Source of the DNA: CBDCVO01 sp965223085 | GTDB lineage: Bacteria; Pseudomonadota; Gammaproteobacteria; Ga0077536 | Assembly (NCBI GenBank): GCA_965223085.1 | Contig: OZ244981.1 | Location: 682,001-746,000, forward strand | Length of the DNA stretch: 64,000 bases | Reading direction: 5' to 3' | Part shown: piece by piece, positions 42,096-50,903 of the stretch | Numbering within the stretch: the first letter of the stretch is position 1 | Layout of the letters: each line of letters starts with the position of its first letter | Notes under the pieces: model-generated | What the model was told of the DNA's origin: nothing | The model's database searches: none | Seen by the model: only the letters and a program-made list of their open reading frames with translations | Program-made: the position numbers and the translations under genes

Positions 42096-43994
42096 GTGCG
42101 TCTTCCGGTCATAGTTGGTTTTGGGGGGATTGGTCCCGGTGGTCGGTCCTCGGGACACCACGCCTATCGGCGCACGGTGTTGACGTCGCTATTACCTCGC
42201 GACAGCGACGAAACCGTGCGCGCAACCGCCGCCATGATGGGTTTGGTGCACCACCACGAGGGTCACTATCGAGGCTGCGACGGGGCACCAATCGAGGAGG
42301 ACAAAATCGCGTCTCGCTTCCGCGAGCAGGTCCTGGCTAATACCTTGATCCGACGTTTGGGTGTAGACGCCTTTGACCCAGATAAGGTCACCTCGGCGCT
42401 GAATTTCGACGTCGCGTCAGCGGGTGAGGACCCGCTTGTATTTACGACCCGGGCCCGCGAGCTGCCCACGCCCCTACCTCACGGGTGGGAAGTGCTGGAC
42501 CAGACCAATGAGCAGGTGAGGATCAAAGCGCGCGTGGCGACGGATTTTGTGCTCAGCACCAACCGTGCCCTGAGCGTAAAAGCGGCCGGGCAATTGCCTA
42601 CAGGCTTCGACCCCGGGCGACTCTATAACTCTCGTTTTCACCCCAAAGGCCTGCAAATGACGATTGTGGCCGCCTCCGATGCCGTGCTGAACACGGGGAT
42701 CCCTTGGCCAACGGTGACGGCGCACGTACCGCCAGACGAGATAGCGGTCTATGCCGCCAGCGCCATGGCGCAACTCGACCAATACGGCACCGGCGGCATG
42801 TTACAGGCGCGCCTGAGAGGTAGCCGGATAAGTTCTAAACAACTGCCGCTGGGACTTAATACGATGCCCGCGGATTTCGTTAACGCTTACGTGCTGGGCA
42901 ATGTGGGGGCGACGGGTGCGACGGCCGGCGCCTGTGCAACGTTTTTGTATAATTTACGCGCCGCCGTCGAGGACATTCAAAGTGGTCGCCGACGAGTCGC
43001 CATCGTTGGTTGCGCCGAAGCACCACTGCTTCCCGAAGTCATCGAGGGTTATGCGGCAATGAGCGCGCTCGCGACCGACGAAAACTTGTGTCGGCTCGAT
43101 GGCGTCGACGTGCCCGATCACACTCGCGCTAGTCGCCCGTTCGGTGAGAACTGTGGTTTTGTTCTCGCCGAGTCGGCGCAGTATATCGTGCTTTTCGACG
43201 ACGAATTGGCGCTGGCGCTAGGCGCAAACATCGCCGGCGCGATCCCAGCCGTATTTGTCAACGCCGATGGTTTCAAAAAATCGATCTCCTCACCCGGGCC
43301 AGGCAATTACATCACGATGGGCAAAGCCGCTGCGTTTGCGCGCGCCCTGGTGGGTGAAGACGACCTCCGTCAGCGCAGTTTCATTCAAGCGCACGGGTCC
43401 AGTACACCGCAAAACCGTACCACCGAATCGCGTATATTCGACGCGATCGCGCGCGCGTTCGGTATTCAACAATGGCCGGTAACTGCGGTAAAGGCGTTCA
43501 TGGGTCATTCCTTAGCACCGGCAAGCGGCGATCAACTCATCAATGCGCTCGGGGTGTTCGAACACGAACTTTTGCCCGGCATTAAAACGATTGATCACAT
43601 CGCTGACGACGTGCTCGCCTCACGCCTCGCGATCGCAATCGAGGACTTGCCGCTGCCGGGTCGCGCCGAAATCGCGTTTTTGAACTCCAAGGGATTTGGC
43701 GGCAACAACGCCACTGGCGTGGTGGTCTCCCCGCGCGTGACTGAAGCACTACTCAAGCAGCGACATGGAAAGTCTGCGCTGCATCAGTGGGCAACCCGTC
43801 GTGAAGCGACAGCAGAACGTCGTCACGCCTACGAACTCGCTTGCTGTCGTGCCCCGATGCAGCCGATCTATCGCTTCGGTGACGCCCTGATAGATGAAAA
43901 TGAGATCGAAGTCGATGCGCACAGTATCCGCCTGCCAGGCTTCAGGCATGCGATTGACCTCGATCTCGACAATCCCTACGACGATATGGTCTAG
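42096..43994 (+). CDS. Beta-ketoacyl synthase (stand-alone)
   Basis: The 632-residue protein has the ketosynthase triad: Cys280 in ATAGACATF, His433 in IQAHGSSTPQN and His471 in KAFMGHSLAP. There is an unusually long N-terminal region and a C-terminal extension of ~70 residues after the KS fold (NSKGFGGNNA marks its end). No AT, KR or ACP domain is attached. The start is GTG 42096 with AAGG about 12 nt upstream. It is followed 3 nt later by a PaaI thioesterase, suggesting a short acyl-chain elongation or release unit. Product unknown. Confidence 0.8.
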   Translation: MRLPVIVGFGGIGPGGRSSGHHAYRRTVLTSLLPRDSDETVRATAAMMGLVHHHEGHYRGCDGAPIEEDKIASRFREQVLANTLIRRLGVDAFDPDKVTSALNFDVASAGEDPLVFTTRARELPTPLPHGWEVLDQTNEQVRIKARVATDFVLSTNRALSVKAAGQLPTGFDPGRLYNSRFHPKGLQMTIVAASDAVLNTGIPWPTVTAHVPPDEIAVYAASAMAQLDQYGTGGMLQARLRGSRISSKQLPLGLNTMPADFVNAYVLGNVGATGATAGACATFLYNLRAAVEDIQSGRRRVAIVGCAEAPLLPEVIEGYAAMSALATDENLCRLDGVDVPDHTRASRPFGENCGFVLAESAQYIVLFDDELALALGANIAGAIPAVFVNADGFKKSISSPGPGNYITMGKAAAFARALVGEDDLRQRSFIQAHGSSTPQNRTTESRIFDAIARAFGIQQWPVTAVKAFMGHSLAPASGDQLINALGVFEHELLPGIKTIDHIADDVLASRLAIAIEDLPLPGRAEIAFLNSKGFGGNNATGVVVSPRVTEALLKQRHGKSALHQWATRREATAERRHAYELACCRAPMQPIYRFGDALIDENEIEVDAHSIRLPGFRHAIDLDLDNPYDDMV

Positions 43995-43997
43995 TTT

Positions 43998-44423
43998 ATG
44001 AACGATGATAAGCTGCGCGCCGACGCCCGCGCGTGTTTTGTCTGCGGCCCCGACAATCCCGCCGGTCTAGGCGTTCAATTCCACCTCGATGGTACCGTTT
44101 GTCGCGGAGAATTCACGCCCGGCCGTTGGCACGGCGGTTTCGACGGCCTCACCCACGGCGGCATTTTATTCAGCGTACTCGATGATGTGATGGCAAACTG
44201 GCTCTACTTGCAAGGTATACGCGCGGTCACCGCTAAATGCGAAATTCGATTTCGCCAAGCCTTGCCGATCGGTACCGCCGTGGCTTTGGAATGCGGTTTG
44301 AAACAGCGCAAACGCAAGTTGGTACAATTACACTCGCAGGCACGAAGAAAAGACGATGACGCCCTAATCGCCGTCGCGGAGGCGAGTTTTATGATCGAAC
44401 CCGAAGAAGTCATGCGCACGTGA
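43998..44423 (+). CDS. PaaI-family hotdog thioesterase
   Basis: Hotdog-fold protein of 141 residues: CFVCGPDNPAGLGVQF, LTHGGILFSVLDDVMANWLY (HGG motif and the acidic helix), FRQALPIGTAV. Such enzymes hydrolyse acyl-CoA or acyl-ACP. The N-terminal CxxCGPxNPxGL is frequent in this subgroup. It is translationally adjacent to the ketosynthase (3 nt) and overlaps the next gene by 4 nt, so the three form an operon. Confidence 0.85.
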   Translation: MNDDKLRADARACFVCGPDNPAGLGVQFHLDGTVCRGEFTPGRWHGGFDGLTHGGILFSVLDDVMANWLYLQGIRAVTAKCEIRFRQALPIGTAVALECGLKQRKRKLVQLHSQARRKDDDALIAVAEASFMIEPEEVMRT

Positions 44424-44650
44424 ACGCCAACAAACCATCCGGTAAACGCGTGCGTTGCAGTCGTTGTGCGGCTGAATTTAGCTGCGGGATCAACAGCGCA
44501 TCCTGCTGGTGCAGTGAAATCCCGCCGTTGCACCGGGACCGCATCGCGCCCGATCTGAGCTGCTTATGCCCCGACTGCCTTTCGATGGCGTCACAGGCGC
44601 CGGATGATTTCGATAAATCCGGATCAACCGCGGCCGGGACGCGCCGCTAA
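44420..44650 (+). CDS. Cysteine-rich CWC-family protein
   Basis: A 76-residue protein with CSRCAAEFSCGINSASCWC and CLCPDCLSMA, the spaced cysteines and CWC motif of the PF14375-type family. It presumably binds zinc or another metal. GTG 44420 overlaps the thioesterase stop. It is 101 nt upstream of the large envelope operon, with no obvious terminator between, so read-through into that operon is possible. Confidence 0.8.
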   Translation: MNANKPSGKRVRCSRCAAEFSCGINSASCWCSEIPPLHRDRIAPDLSCLCPDCLSMASQAPDDFDKSGSTAAGTRR

Positions 44651-44751
44651 CTAATTTGCGGAACACCGTCGCAGCTTCACCGTCTAAGATGGTAACGACT
44701 GATGCCACAGAGGATCATTAAGCCAATGTTCACACGAAATTTGGTGCGCTA

Positions 44752-45693
44752 ATGCAGCGGGTTTTCACCTCACATGCGAAAAATTTGCTCTGCGCTGTGG
44801 GTGTCGCGACCGCGGCATTGCTGAGCGCGAGCTGCGCTGCACCAGAACAACCCCAGCCGCAACCCCAGCCACAACCACAGACGCCGCAAACGTCTCGCGA
44901 GACGGCAACGGAAAGCGCCGCGACCGCGGCGCGTACCGCAACGAAACCCACGACGGCACCAGTGCCGAGTGAGGACGCCGCCGAGGTCGAAGTGACGGAA
45001 TACCCGGTCGGCCAAGCCCCGAAGGAAACCGAGACCAAAAACGCAAGCGGCTCGCGAGCACCTGCACAGCAAGGGCAACGATCACCAACGGCGCAAAGCG
45101 AACCCGCGGCGGCCCAAAACACCGCACGTAATAATCCTCAAACACCGTCGTCGAGCGCGGGCGAGCGGGCGCTGACGCAAGGGGCGAACGCGGGTGCAAC
45201 CCAACGCAGTAGCGGCGCGACGCCGCCGGTGGGCAGCGGCACGCAGGTGCCACAGCGTCCGGTTACCGATGACGAGAAAATCGGTGGCCTCAATAAAACA
45301 CTAGACGCGAAGCTCGCCGAGTTCGATCGTTTGATGCGCGAGGCCGAAGCGCAAGCGGCTGCCGAGCGTACCCGCCAGCAAGAGCGCGGCGGCAGTACAG
45401 CTGGCGCTCCCGATGGCTACGGGGGACGCTCGAGCATGGACGAGCGCGAACGCGGCGCTGGTGGTGCTGCGCAGACCACGAGCGGCGCCGGTCATACGCC
45501 AGACTTGAGCGGCAGTGGCCACACCAGTGGTGCGCCGCGCCCCCCGGGCGCACCTAACACAGTAGCGATGCCCGATGGCCACGATGACGATATTGTCGCG
45601 CGCCAGTTGCGGGAAGCCGCGATGCGCGAAACTGACCCCGTGTTACGCGAAAAACTGTGGGCGGAGTACCGCAAATATAAAGGAGGTCGATAG
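44752..45693 (+). CDS. Low-complexity lipoprotein, first gene of the envelope operon
   Basis: The 313-residue protein has a lipobox (LLSASC, Cys28) followed by a PQ repeat (PEQPQPQPQPQPQTP) and a long Ala/Thr/Gln/Gly-rich region likely to be disordered. An ordered-looking part lies at about 178-212 (IGGLNKTLDAKLAEFDRLMR). The conserved C-terminal tail is DDDIVARQLREAAMRETDP, VLREKLWAEYRKYKGG. A long flexible tether ending in a conserved peptide suggests an outer-membrane-anchored protein reaching a partner. It is 5 nt upstream of the second lipoprotein. No named family is recognised. Confidence 0.75.
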   Translation: MQRVFTSHAKNLLCAVGVATAALLSASCAAPEQPQPQPQPQPQTPQTSRETATESAATAARTATKPTTAPVPSEDAAEVEVTEYPVGQAPKETETKNASGSRAPAQQGQRSPTAQSEPAAAQNTARNNPQTPSSSAGERALTQGANAGATQRSSGATPPVGSGTQVPQRPVTDDEKIGGLNKTLDAKLAEFDRLMREAEAQAAAERTRQQERGGSTAGAPDGYGGRSSMDERERGAGGAAQTTSGAGHTPDLSGSGHTSGAPRPPGAPNTVAMPDGHDDDIVARQLREAAMRETDPVLREKLWAEYRKYKGGR

Positions 45694-45698
45694 GTACG

Positions 45699-46916
45699 AT
45701 GCGTGCTGCACGTTGGCTTTTTATCACCTTGCTGGCGCTGCTGTTAGCAGCGTGCAACACCGCGACCGTACGACCTTCAGCCACCGGCCCAAGGGCGGCG
45801 CATCATAAACCGATGCCGGCGCCGTTAGCGGAGCATTTGCTGCTCGACGTCGGCGTTGATGTGCTCGATCCCGGCATCGAGCATCTCGATCCGCGCGAAC
45901 CCAACTCGACGCCCGGGATCCGTCGTGCGGAAGGCAACTACATGGCCACCACGTTAGCACAAACCCTGCAGCGCACTGGTCAATGGGGTGCGGTACGCGT
46001 CGTGCCGCAAGGACAAACCGAAACGGATTTACGCGTCAGCGGCCAAATCATCGAATCCACTGGCGATACGCTTGTACTGCGAATCGTGGCAACGGACTCG
46101 CGTGGACAGCAATGGTTATCGCGCCGTTACCAACACACGGTCGGACGTTTTGATCACGATAAAGCACCGGGTGACACGCGAGATGTTTTTCAGCCACTCT
46201 ACGATCAGATCGCGCGCGATCTGATCGATCGCCTGCACGACGCCGAACCAGCAGAACTAACCACAGTTCGCACCACAACGAAACTACGGTTCGCACAACG
46301 ATTTGCCCCCGACGCGTTCGGTAATCATTTGGAACACGATAGCCGTGGCAATTACAAGATTAAACACCTACCGGCCGCTAATGATCCCGCCATGGCAGCC
46401 ATCGATCGCATACGCGTACGCGACCAAATGTTTATCGATCGCTTGCAATCCTACTATCGAGACTTCACCACCCACATGCGCCAACCCTACGATCAATGGC
46501 GCCGCGAATCTTATGTTGAAGCGCTGCGCTTAAAGCAAATCAAATCCGAGGCCACAGCGCGCAAGATCGGCGGTGCGCTGGCAATACTCGCCGGGATTTT
46601 GGCGCAAGGTAGCAGTTCATCAATTACCCGTAGCGCCGGGGTTGTAGGCATAGGCGCCGGGGCTTACATATTTAAAAGTGGGATCGATCGCGGCGCCGAA
46701 GCGTCTATTCACGCCGCGGCGCTACGCGAAATGTCGGAATCTTTGAACGCCGAAATCACGCCCCATACAATGACGTTGGCGGATCGTAGTGTGACGTTGA
46801 CGGGTACCGTCGAGGAACAATACGTGCAGTGGCGGGCATTGTTACGCGAGATCTACTTAACGGAAACAGGACAAGGCAGCGAATTCGCTGTGCCACCGGA
46901 CGCTGCGGCTTACTAG
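45699..46916 (+). CDS. Lipoprotein with TolB-N/CsgG-like domain
   Basis: The 405-residue protein has a signal with lipobox LLLAAC (Cys19). A domain at about 38-175 (LLLDVGVDVLDPGIEHLDP, ATTLAQTLQRTGQWGAVRVV, DLRVSGQIIESTGDTLVLRI) resembles the nucleotide-binding-like fold of TolB-N, LpoB or CsgG. A helical region follows, then a glycine-rich hydrophobic stretch (GGALAILAGILAQ, VVGIGAGAYIFKSGIDRGAE) and a C-terminal beta segment. It probably works in the periplasm at the outer membrane with the preceding lipoprotein. No enzymatic role is suggested. Confidence 0.75.
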   Translation: MRAARWLFITLLALLLAACNTATVRPSATGPRAAHHKPMPAPLAEHLLLDVGVDVLDPGIEHLDPREPNSTPGIRRAEGNYMATTLAQTLQRTGQWGAVRVVPQGQTETDLRVSGQIIESTGDTLVLRIVATDSRGQQWLSRRYQHTVGRFDHDKAPGDTRDVFQPLYDQIARDLIDRLHDAEPAELTTVRTTTKLRFAQRFAPDAFGNHLEHDSRGNYKIKHLPAANDPAMAAIDRIRVRDQMFIDRLQSYYRDFTTHMRQPYDQWRRESYVEALRLKQIKSEATARKIGGALAILAGILAQGSSSSITRSAGVVGIGAGAYIFKSGIDRGAEASIHAAALREMSESLNAEITPHTMTLADRSVTLTGTVEEQYVQWRALLREIYLTETGQGSEFAVPPDAAAY

Positions 46917-46973
46917 GGCCTGTGCTGCAAGCGCCGCATCGAAGCATCGGTGCATTAGGACGCATTGACTTCC

Positions 46974-48518
46974 ATGGTTGAACACGACGATTCGAACACT
47001 GCAGTTCGTCGCACCATCACACTAGAACCGGCGCACTACAAGCCAGATGCGGTTGGCCGACAACGCCGCGCCGAGGCCAAACGCATGACGTGGCCCAATC
47101 GCTTGCTGCTGTTTTTGGCCGTGCTCGGGGCGTTGCTTGTCGTGGTGTATTGGCTGCCCCAGCAACGCGCCGTGCAAACCGCGCCACCAACGACGCTGGA
47201 GACATCCCCTAGCCCCAAGGTAACCTTCGAACCGGCAGCCATGGAGCCTCCCGAGGAAACCATAGAAGTCGACGAGTCTGCGCGGGCGGCACAGCGCACG
47301 GCGACGCAACAACTGCTCGACGGTTTGTTGGCAAAAATCGAGACGCTGAAAAAAAAGTCTGTAACCCAATGGGCGGCGGCAGACTTCGCCAAGCTTGATG
47401 CCGCGCGTGCGCGGGGCGAGCAAGCTTATGCAGAGCAACGCTACCAAGTAGCCACCCAGGCGTATCAGCAAGCCGAACAAATAGCAGACGCACTGCTCGC
47501 GCACGCGCGCGAACTCGCCCAGCAAGAAGTTGCCACCGGCGAACAGGCGTTGGCAAACCTCGAGGCAAAAATGGCGGAAAAAGCGTTTATCGCCGCGCTT
47601 AATATCGATCCCACCTTGAGCGCAGCCCAACAAGGTCTGGCACGTGCGCGCACTTTGGATCGCGTTGTAGCTTTAGTGACCGAAGCCGAGGGCCACGAAC
47701 GCGTGGGCGACATAAATCAAGCTTTGCGCGCCTATCGCGAAGCGGCGACGCTCGACCCCCAGTATGATGCCGCGACGGCGGCCGTCACACGGCTCACAAC
47801 GGAACGCGCCGAGGCGCGCTATCGCGACGCCATGTCGACGGGCTACGCGGCACTCGAACGCCAGGCGTTTGCGGCGGCGCGCAGCGCCTTTAAGCAAGCG
47901 GCGACCCATAAACCAGACGCGCCGGAGCCACAGCGCGCGCTCTCCGAGGTTACGGCACGCGAATCCGAACGACGTCTTGCAAATGCCCTCCAAGCGGCGC
48001 GCAGCGCGGAACGCAACGAACGCTGGGGCGAGGCGATCGCACAGCTCCGCAAAGCACAGAAAATCGATCCGGACCTAGCCGGGATCGGGGCACGTCTCGC
48101 GACAGCCCAACGGCGGGCCTCCTTGATGCAGGAATTCGACGAAGTGTTGCGAGACCCGAGCCGCTTGCAGAACCAAAAAGTCTACGCTGCCGCCGACGCG
48201 CTACGACAACGCGCGGGGGCGATCACCGATCCCGGACCCCAGCTGTCGCAGCGACGGGCGCAGCTGCAACAAGCGCTAACTGCAGCACGCACCGCAGTGA
48301 CGCTGCTGGTACACTCTGATAATGAGACCCAGGTCACCATTTACAAGGTCGGAACGCTAGGACGCTTTGCCCAACGCCAACTGGCGCTCTATCCCGGCCG
48401 CTATACTGCCGTCGGACGTCGCACCGGATACCGCGATGTACGCGTAGAATTTGAACTCTCAGCGCGCGACCCAGCGCCGCGCGTTGAGATACGCTGCGTC
48501 GAGCGGATCGGCGGGTGA
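46974..48518 (+). CDS. Inner-membrane TPR protein with C-terminal PEGA-like domain
   Basis: ATG 46974 gives 514 residues (TTG 46965 is alternative). A basic cytoplasmic N-terminus precedes one membrane helix (42-60). A periplasmic part follows with TPR-like helices rich in Ala (YAEQRYQVATQAYQQAEQIA, EKAFIAALNIDPTLSAAQQG, ALRAYREAATLDPQYDAA). The C-terminus (LVHSDNETQVTIYKVGTLGR, ALYPGRYTAVGRRTGYRDV) resembles a PEGA-type beta domain. It would act as a scaffold binding other periplasmic proteins. Third gene of the operon. Confidence 0.75.
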   Translation: MVEHDDSNTAVRRTITLEPAHYKPDAVGRQRRAEAKRMTWPNRLLLFLAVLGALLVVVYWLPQQRAVQTAPPTTLETSPSPKVTFEPAAMEPPEETIEVDESARAAQRTATQQLLDGLLAKIETLKKKSVTQWAAADFAKLDAARARGEQAYAEQRYQVATQAYQQAEQIADALLAHARELAQQEVATGEQALANLEAKMAEKAFIAALNIDPTLSAAQQGLARARTLDRVVALVTEAEGHERVGDINQALRAYREAATLDPQYDAATAAVTRLTTERAEARYRDAMSTGYAALERQAFAAARSAFKQAATHKPDAPEPQRALSEVTARESERRLANALQAARSAERNERWGEAIAQLRKAQKIDPDLAGIGARLATAQRRASLMQEFDEVLRDPSRLQNQKVYAAADALRQRAGAITDPGPQLSQRRAQLQQALTAARTAVTLLVHSDNETQVTIYKVGTLGRFAQRQLALYPGRYTAVGRRTGYRDVRVEFELSARDPAPRVEIRCVERIGG

Positions 48519-48545
48519 CCATGACAACAACGAGTTCGATACTGT

Positions 48546-50687
48546 TTGAGTGCCGAAGAACAACAGCTCAGGAACCGAGAGGCCAGCAAGAGGATCGAAC
48601 CGACGCGGTTCCACCCGCCGCGTGGTGGTCCACGACTGCCTGGCATGCGGGTACCGTGGGCGCGTTTACTTACCTTAGCTGCGTTTGCGTTCGTTTTGCT
48701 TGGCGTATGGTATGTTCTTGTAGCGCGGTCTGTCGCGCTCACCGTCGACCCTACTGAGGCCAGTGTGCGGGTGCAGAGCGTCCTCGCGCCGCGCTTCTCG
48801 GGGCGTTGGTTATTGCTGCGCGGCGAACACCGCGTACAGGCAACTGCGCCTGGTTACTACGCTCTCGACGAACCACTACCCGTCAACGAACAAAGCCATC
48901 AAACATACCATTTCTCGCTCACGCCATTGCCGGGTAGTTTGCGCTTGGACCTCACGCCCGACGTCGAAGCCGAAGTTCGCATCGACGGTGAAGTCGTCGG
49001 ATCAGCGCCTGGGCGCATTGACGAGGTCGCAGCCGGTGACCACGAAATTCTCGTTAGTGCCGCACGCTATTTGCCGTATTCGACCTTGTTGCTCGTGGAA
49101 GGACGCGGTCGCGAGCAACGCCTGCAGATACGCCTCGAGCCCGCCTGGGCCGACTTTGCCATCGCCACCCAACCGCTGGGGGCAACGATTTCCGTCGATG
49201 GCGATGCGCTCGGGCAAACGCCTTTGAACAGCGAGCTGATCCACGGTGCGCGTACAATCACCGCGACTTTGCCCGGCTATAAGCCGTGGAGTCGTAGAAT
49301 TATCGTCACCGCCGGTCAAGCGGTGACTATCAGTGACGTGCGCTTGGAAAAAGCTGACGGTCATCTGGCGATAAAAAGCGCGCCGAGCCACGCCGCGATT
49401 CGCGTCGACGGCAAATATCGCGGCGAAACACCCTTGAACGTCGCGGTCGAGCCCGACACCGGCCACGAAATCCGCATCAACCTGGCCGGTTACCAAACTG
49501 CGCAACGTCGCGTCAACGTCGGATCCGGAAATACGCGCGAAGTGTCGTTTAACTTGGCACCCGAACTCGCGACGGTACAGCTCATCACCACGCCGGACGA
49601 CGCGGAATTATTGCTCGACGGCGAACCACGAGGAAGCGCCACCCAGACCTTGTCGCTACCGACTCGCGAACATGAAATCATTATTCGAAAAGCCGGTTAT
49701 GCCACTTATAAGACCACGGTGAAGCCGCGTCGCGGTATCGAAAAACGGATGAAAATTCGCTTGAAAACGCTCGCGGAAATGACCGCCGAGACAACCCGCA
49801 AGCCTCCTCCCAGCCCCCCCCCAGCGCCGGCGCGGCCCGGGGTGGTGCCGCCCATACCGGTAAAAATCGGGCAAATCGTGCGCACCGCCGCCGGCCAAGA
49901 ATTGAAGTTGTTTCGCGGCGGTGAATTCAAAATGGGATCATCCCGCCGCGAGGCGGATCGGCGTGCCAATGAAGGCCTGCATGACGTCACGTTAACGCGA
50001 CCGTTTTATCTCAGCCTGCGCGAAGTCACGAACAGCGAATATCGGCGACTCGTCAGCAACCATACCTCGGGCTCAGCCTACGGCTTGAGTCTGGATGACG
50101 ATCAACAACCCGTGGTTAATCTTACTTGGGAGGCCGCGGCAACTTATTGCAACTGGTTAAGTCGGCGCGAATCACTCATCGTGTTCTACCAAATAAAGTA
50201 CGGCAAAGTCTTAGGCATCAACCCCGACGCAAACGGTTACCGCTTACCGACCGAGGCTGAATGGGAATGGGCCGCGCGCGGTGCCGATAAGTCTAAGCGC
50301 GACGTGTATCCTTGGTCGGGGGGTTACCCGCCGGCCGCGCGGGCTGGCAATTTCGCTGACGCAAGCGCGAAATCCGCCTTGGGCCGGGTTATCCCCGGTT
50401 ACAACGATGGCTATGCAGTCAGTGCGCCGGTCGGTAGCTTTGCGGCTAATTCACTGGGGTTATACGACCTCGCTGGGAATGTCGCGGAATGGACCCACGA
50501 CGTGTATAGCGCCATCCCGGGATCGGTGAACACCAATCCCCTAGGACCTCAAACGGGTAACAGCCACGTGGTGCGTGGCTCGAGCTGGAGCCAAGGAGAA
50601 CGAACGATGCTGCGCACCGCATACCGGGATTTCGCCGCTCAACCGCGTCAGGATTTAGGTTTTCGACTAGCCCGATATGCACAATAA
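48546..50687 (+). CDS. PEGA-repeat protein with non-catalytic FGE/SUMF1-like domain
   Basis: The 713-residue protein has a basic cytoplasmic stretch, a membrane helix (41-60), and about five periplasmic PEGA-like repeats (roughly 63-128, 130-200, 202-268, 270-337, 340-405) with motifs such as ISVDGDALGQTPLN and IRVDGKYRGETPLN. A Pro-rich hinge (419-437) leads to an FGE-sulfatase/SUMF1 domain (456-713: GGEFKMGSS, YRLPTEAEWEWAARG, AGNVAEWTHDVY, LGFRLAR). The active-site cysteines of formylglycine-generating enzyme, expected after RGSSW (678-681), are absent, so it is likely a binding module. The start is TTG 48546 with a weak ribosome site; translation may be coupled. Confidence 0.8.
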   Translation: MSAEEQQLRNREASKRIEPTRFHPPRGGPRLPGMRVPWARLLTLAAFAFVLLGVWYVLVARSVALTVDPTEASVRVQSVLAPRFSGRWLLLRGEHRVQATAPGYYALDEPLPVNEQSHQTYHFSLTPLPGSLRLDLTPDVEAEVRIDGEVVGSAPGRIDEVAAGDHEILVSAARYLPYSTLLLVEGRGREQRLQIRLEPAWADFAIATQPLGATISVDGDALGQTPLNSELIHGARTITATLPGYKPWSRRIIVTAGQAVTISDVRLEKADGHLAIKSAPSHAAIRVDGKYRGETPLNVAVEPDTGHEIRINLAGYQTAQRRVNVGSGNTREVSFNLAPELATVQLITTPDDAELLLDGEPRGSATQTLSLPTREHEIIIRKAGYATYKTTVKPRRGIEKRMKIRLKTLAEMTAETTRKPPPSPPPAPARPGVVPPIPVKIGQIVRTAAGQELKLFRGGEFKMGSSRREADRRANEGLHDVTLTRPFYLSLREVTNSEYRRLVSNHTSGSAYGLSLDDDQQPVVNLTWEAAATYCNWLSRRESLIVFYQIKYGKVLGINPDANGYRLPTEAEWEWAARGADKSKRDVYPWSGGYPPAARAGNFADASAKSALGRVIPGYNDGYAVSAPVGSFAANSLGLYDLAGNVAEWTHDVYSAIPGSVNTNPLGPQTGNSHVVRGSSWSQGERTMLRTAYRDFAAQPRQDLGFRLARYAQ

Positions 50688-50901
50688 AAAGCGACCACAC
50701 TCGGTTTTATTGAGCGCCTTAGGTGCTTTGTGCCTCAATGCGAGTCTCCTCTATGCACAAAATAAACCGCCCGCTCAGGAAAATAAATCCCCGCCCGAAA
50801 AATTGCCCGAATATCACGCTAAGCCGCTACCTGACGATACATTTAAACCTAGCGAACAAGTGAGCGAAGATTTTCCGGTCGCCTTTCCAGTCGATATCTA
50901 A
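50677..50901 (+). CDS. Small secreted protein of the envelope operon
   Basis: The 74-residue protein overlaps the end of the PEGA/SUMF1 gene by 11 nt. It has a signal peptide (SVLLSALGALCLNASLLYA) and a short mature part (about 47 residues) rich in Pro, Lys and Glu, ending SEDFPVAFPVDI. No family is recognised. Its fixed place two bases before the channel gene suggests a real, conserved accessory subunit rather than a chance frame. Confidence 0.65.
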   Translation: MHNKKRPHSVLLSALGALCLNASLLYAQNKPPAQENKSPPEKLPEYHAKPLPDDTFKPSEQVSEDFPVAFPVDI

Positions 50902-50903
50902 GC

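Noticed and set aside
48515..48757. ATG-started plus-strand frame (MTMTTTSSILFE) just after the TPR gene as the real start of the PEGA-SUMF1 gene
   Set aside because: It is in another frame and would need a frameshift; its continuation is Cys/Arg-rich and shows no membrane helix. The TTG 48546 frame gives the correct topology.
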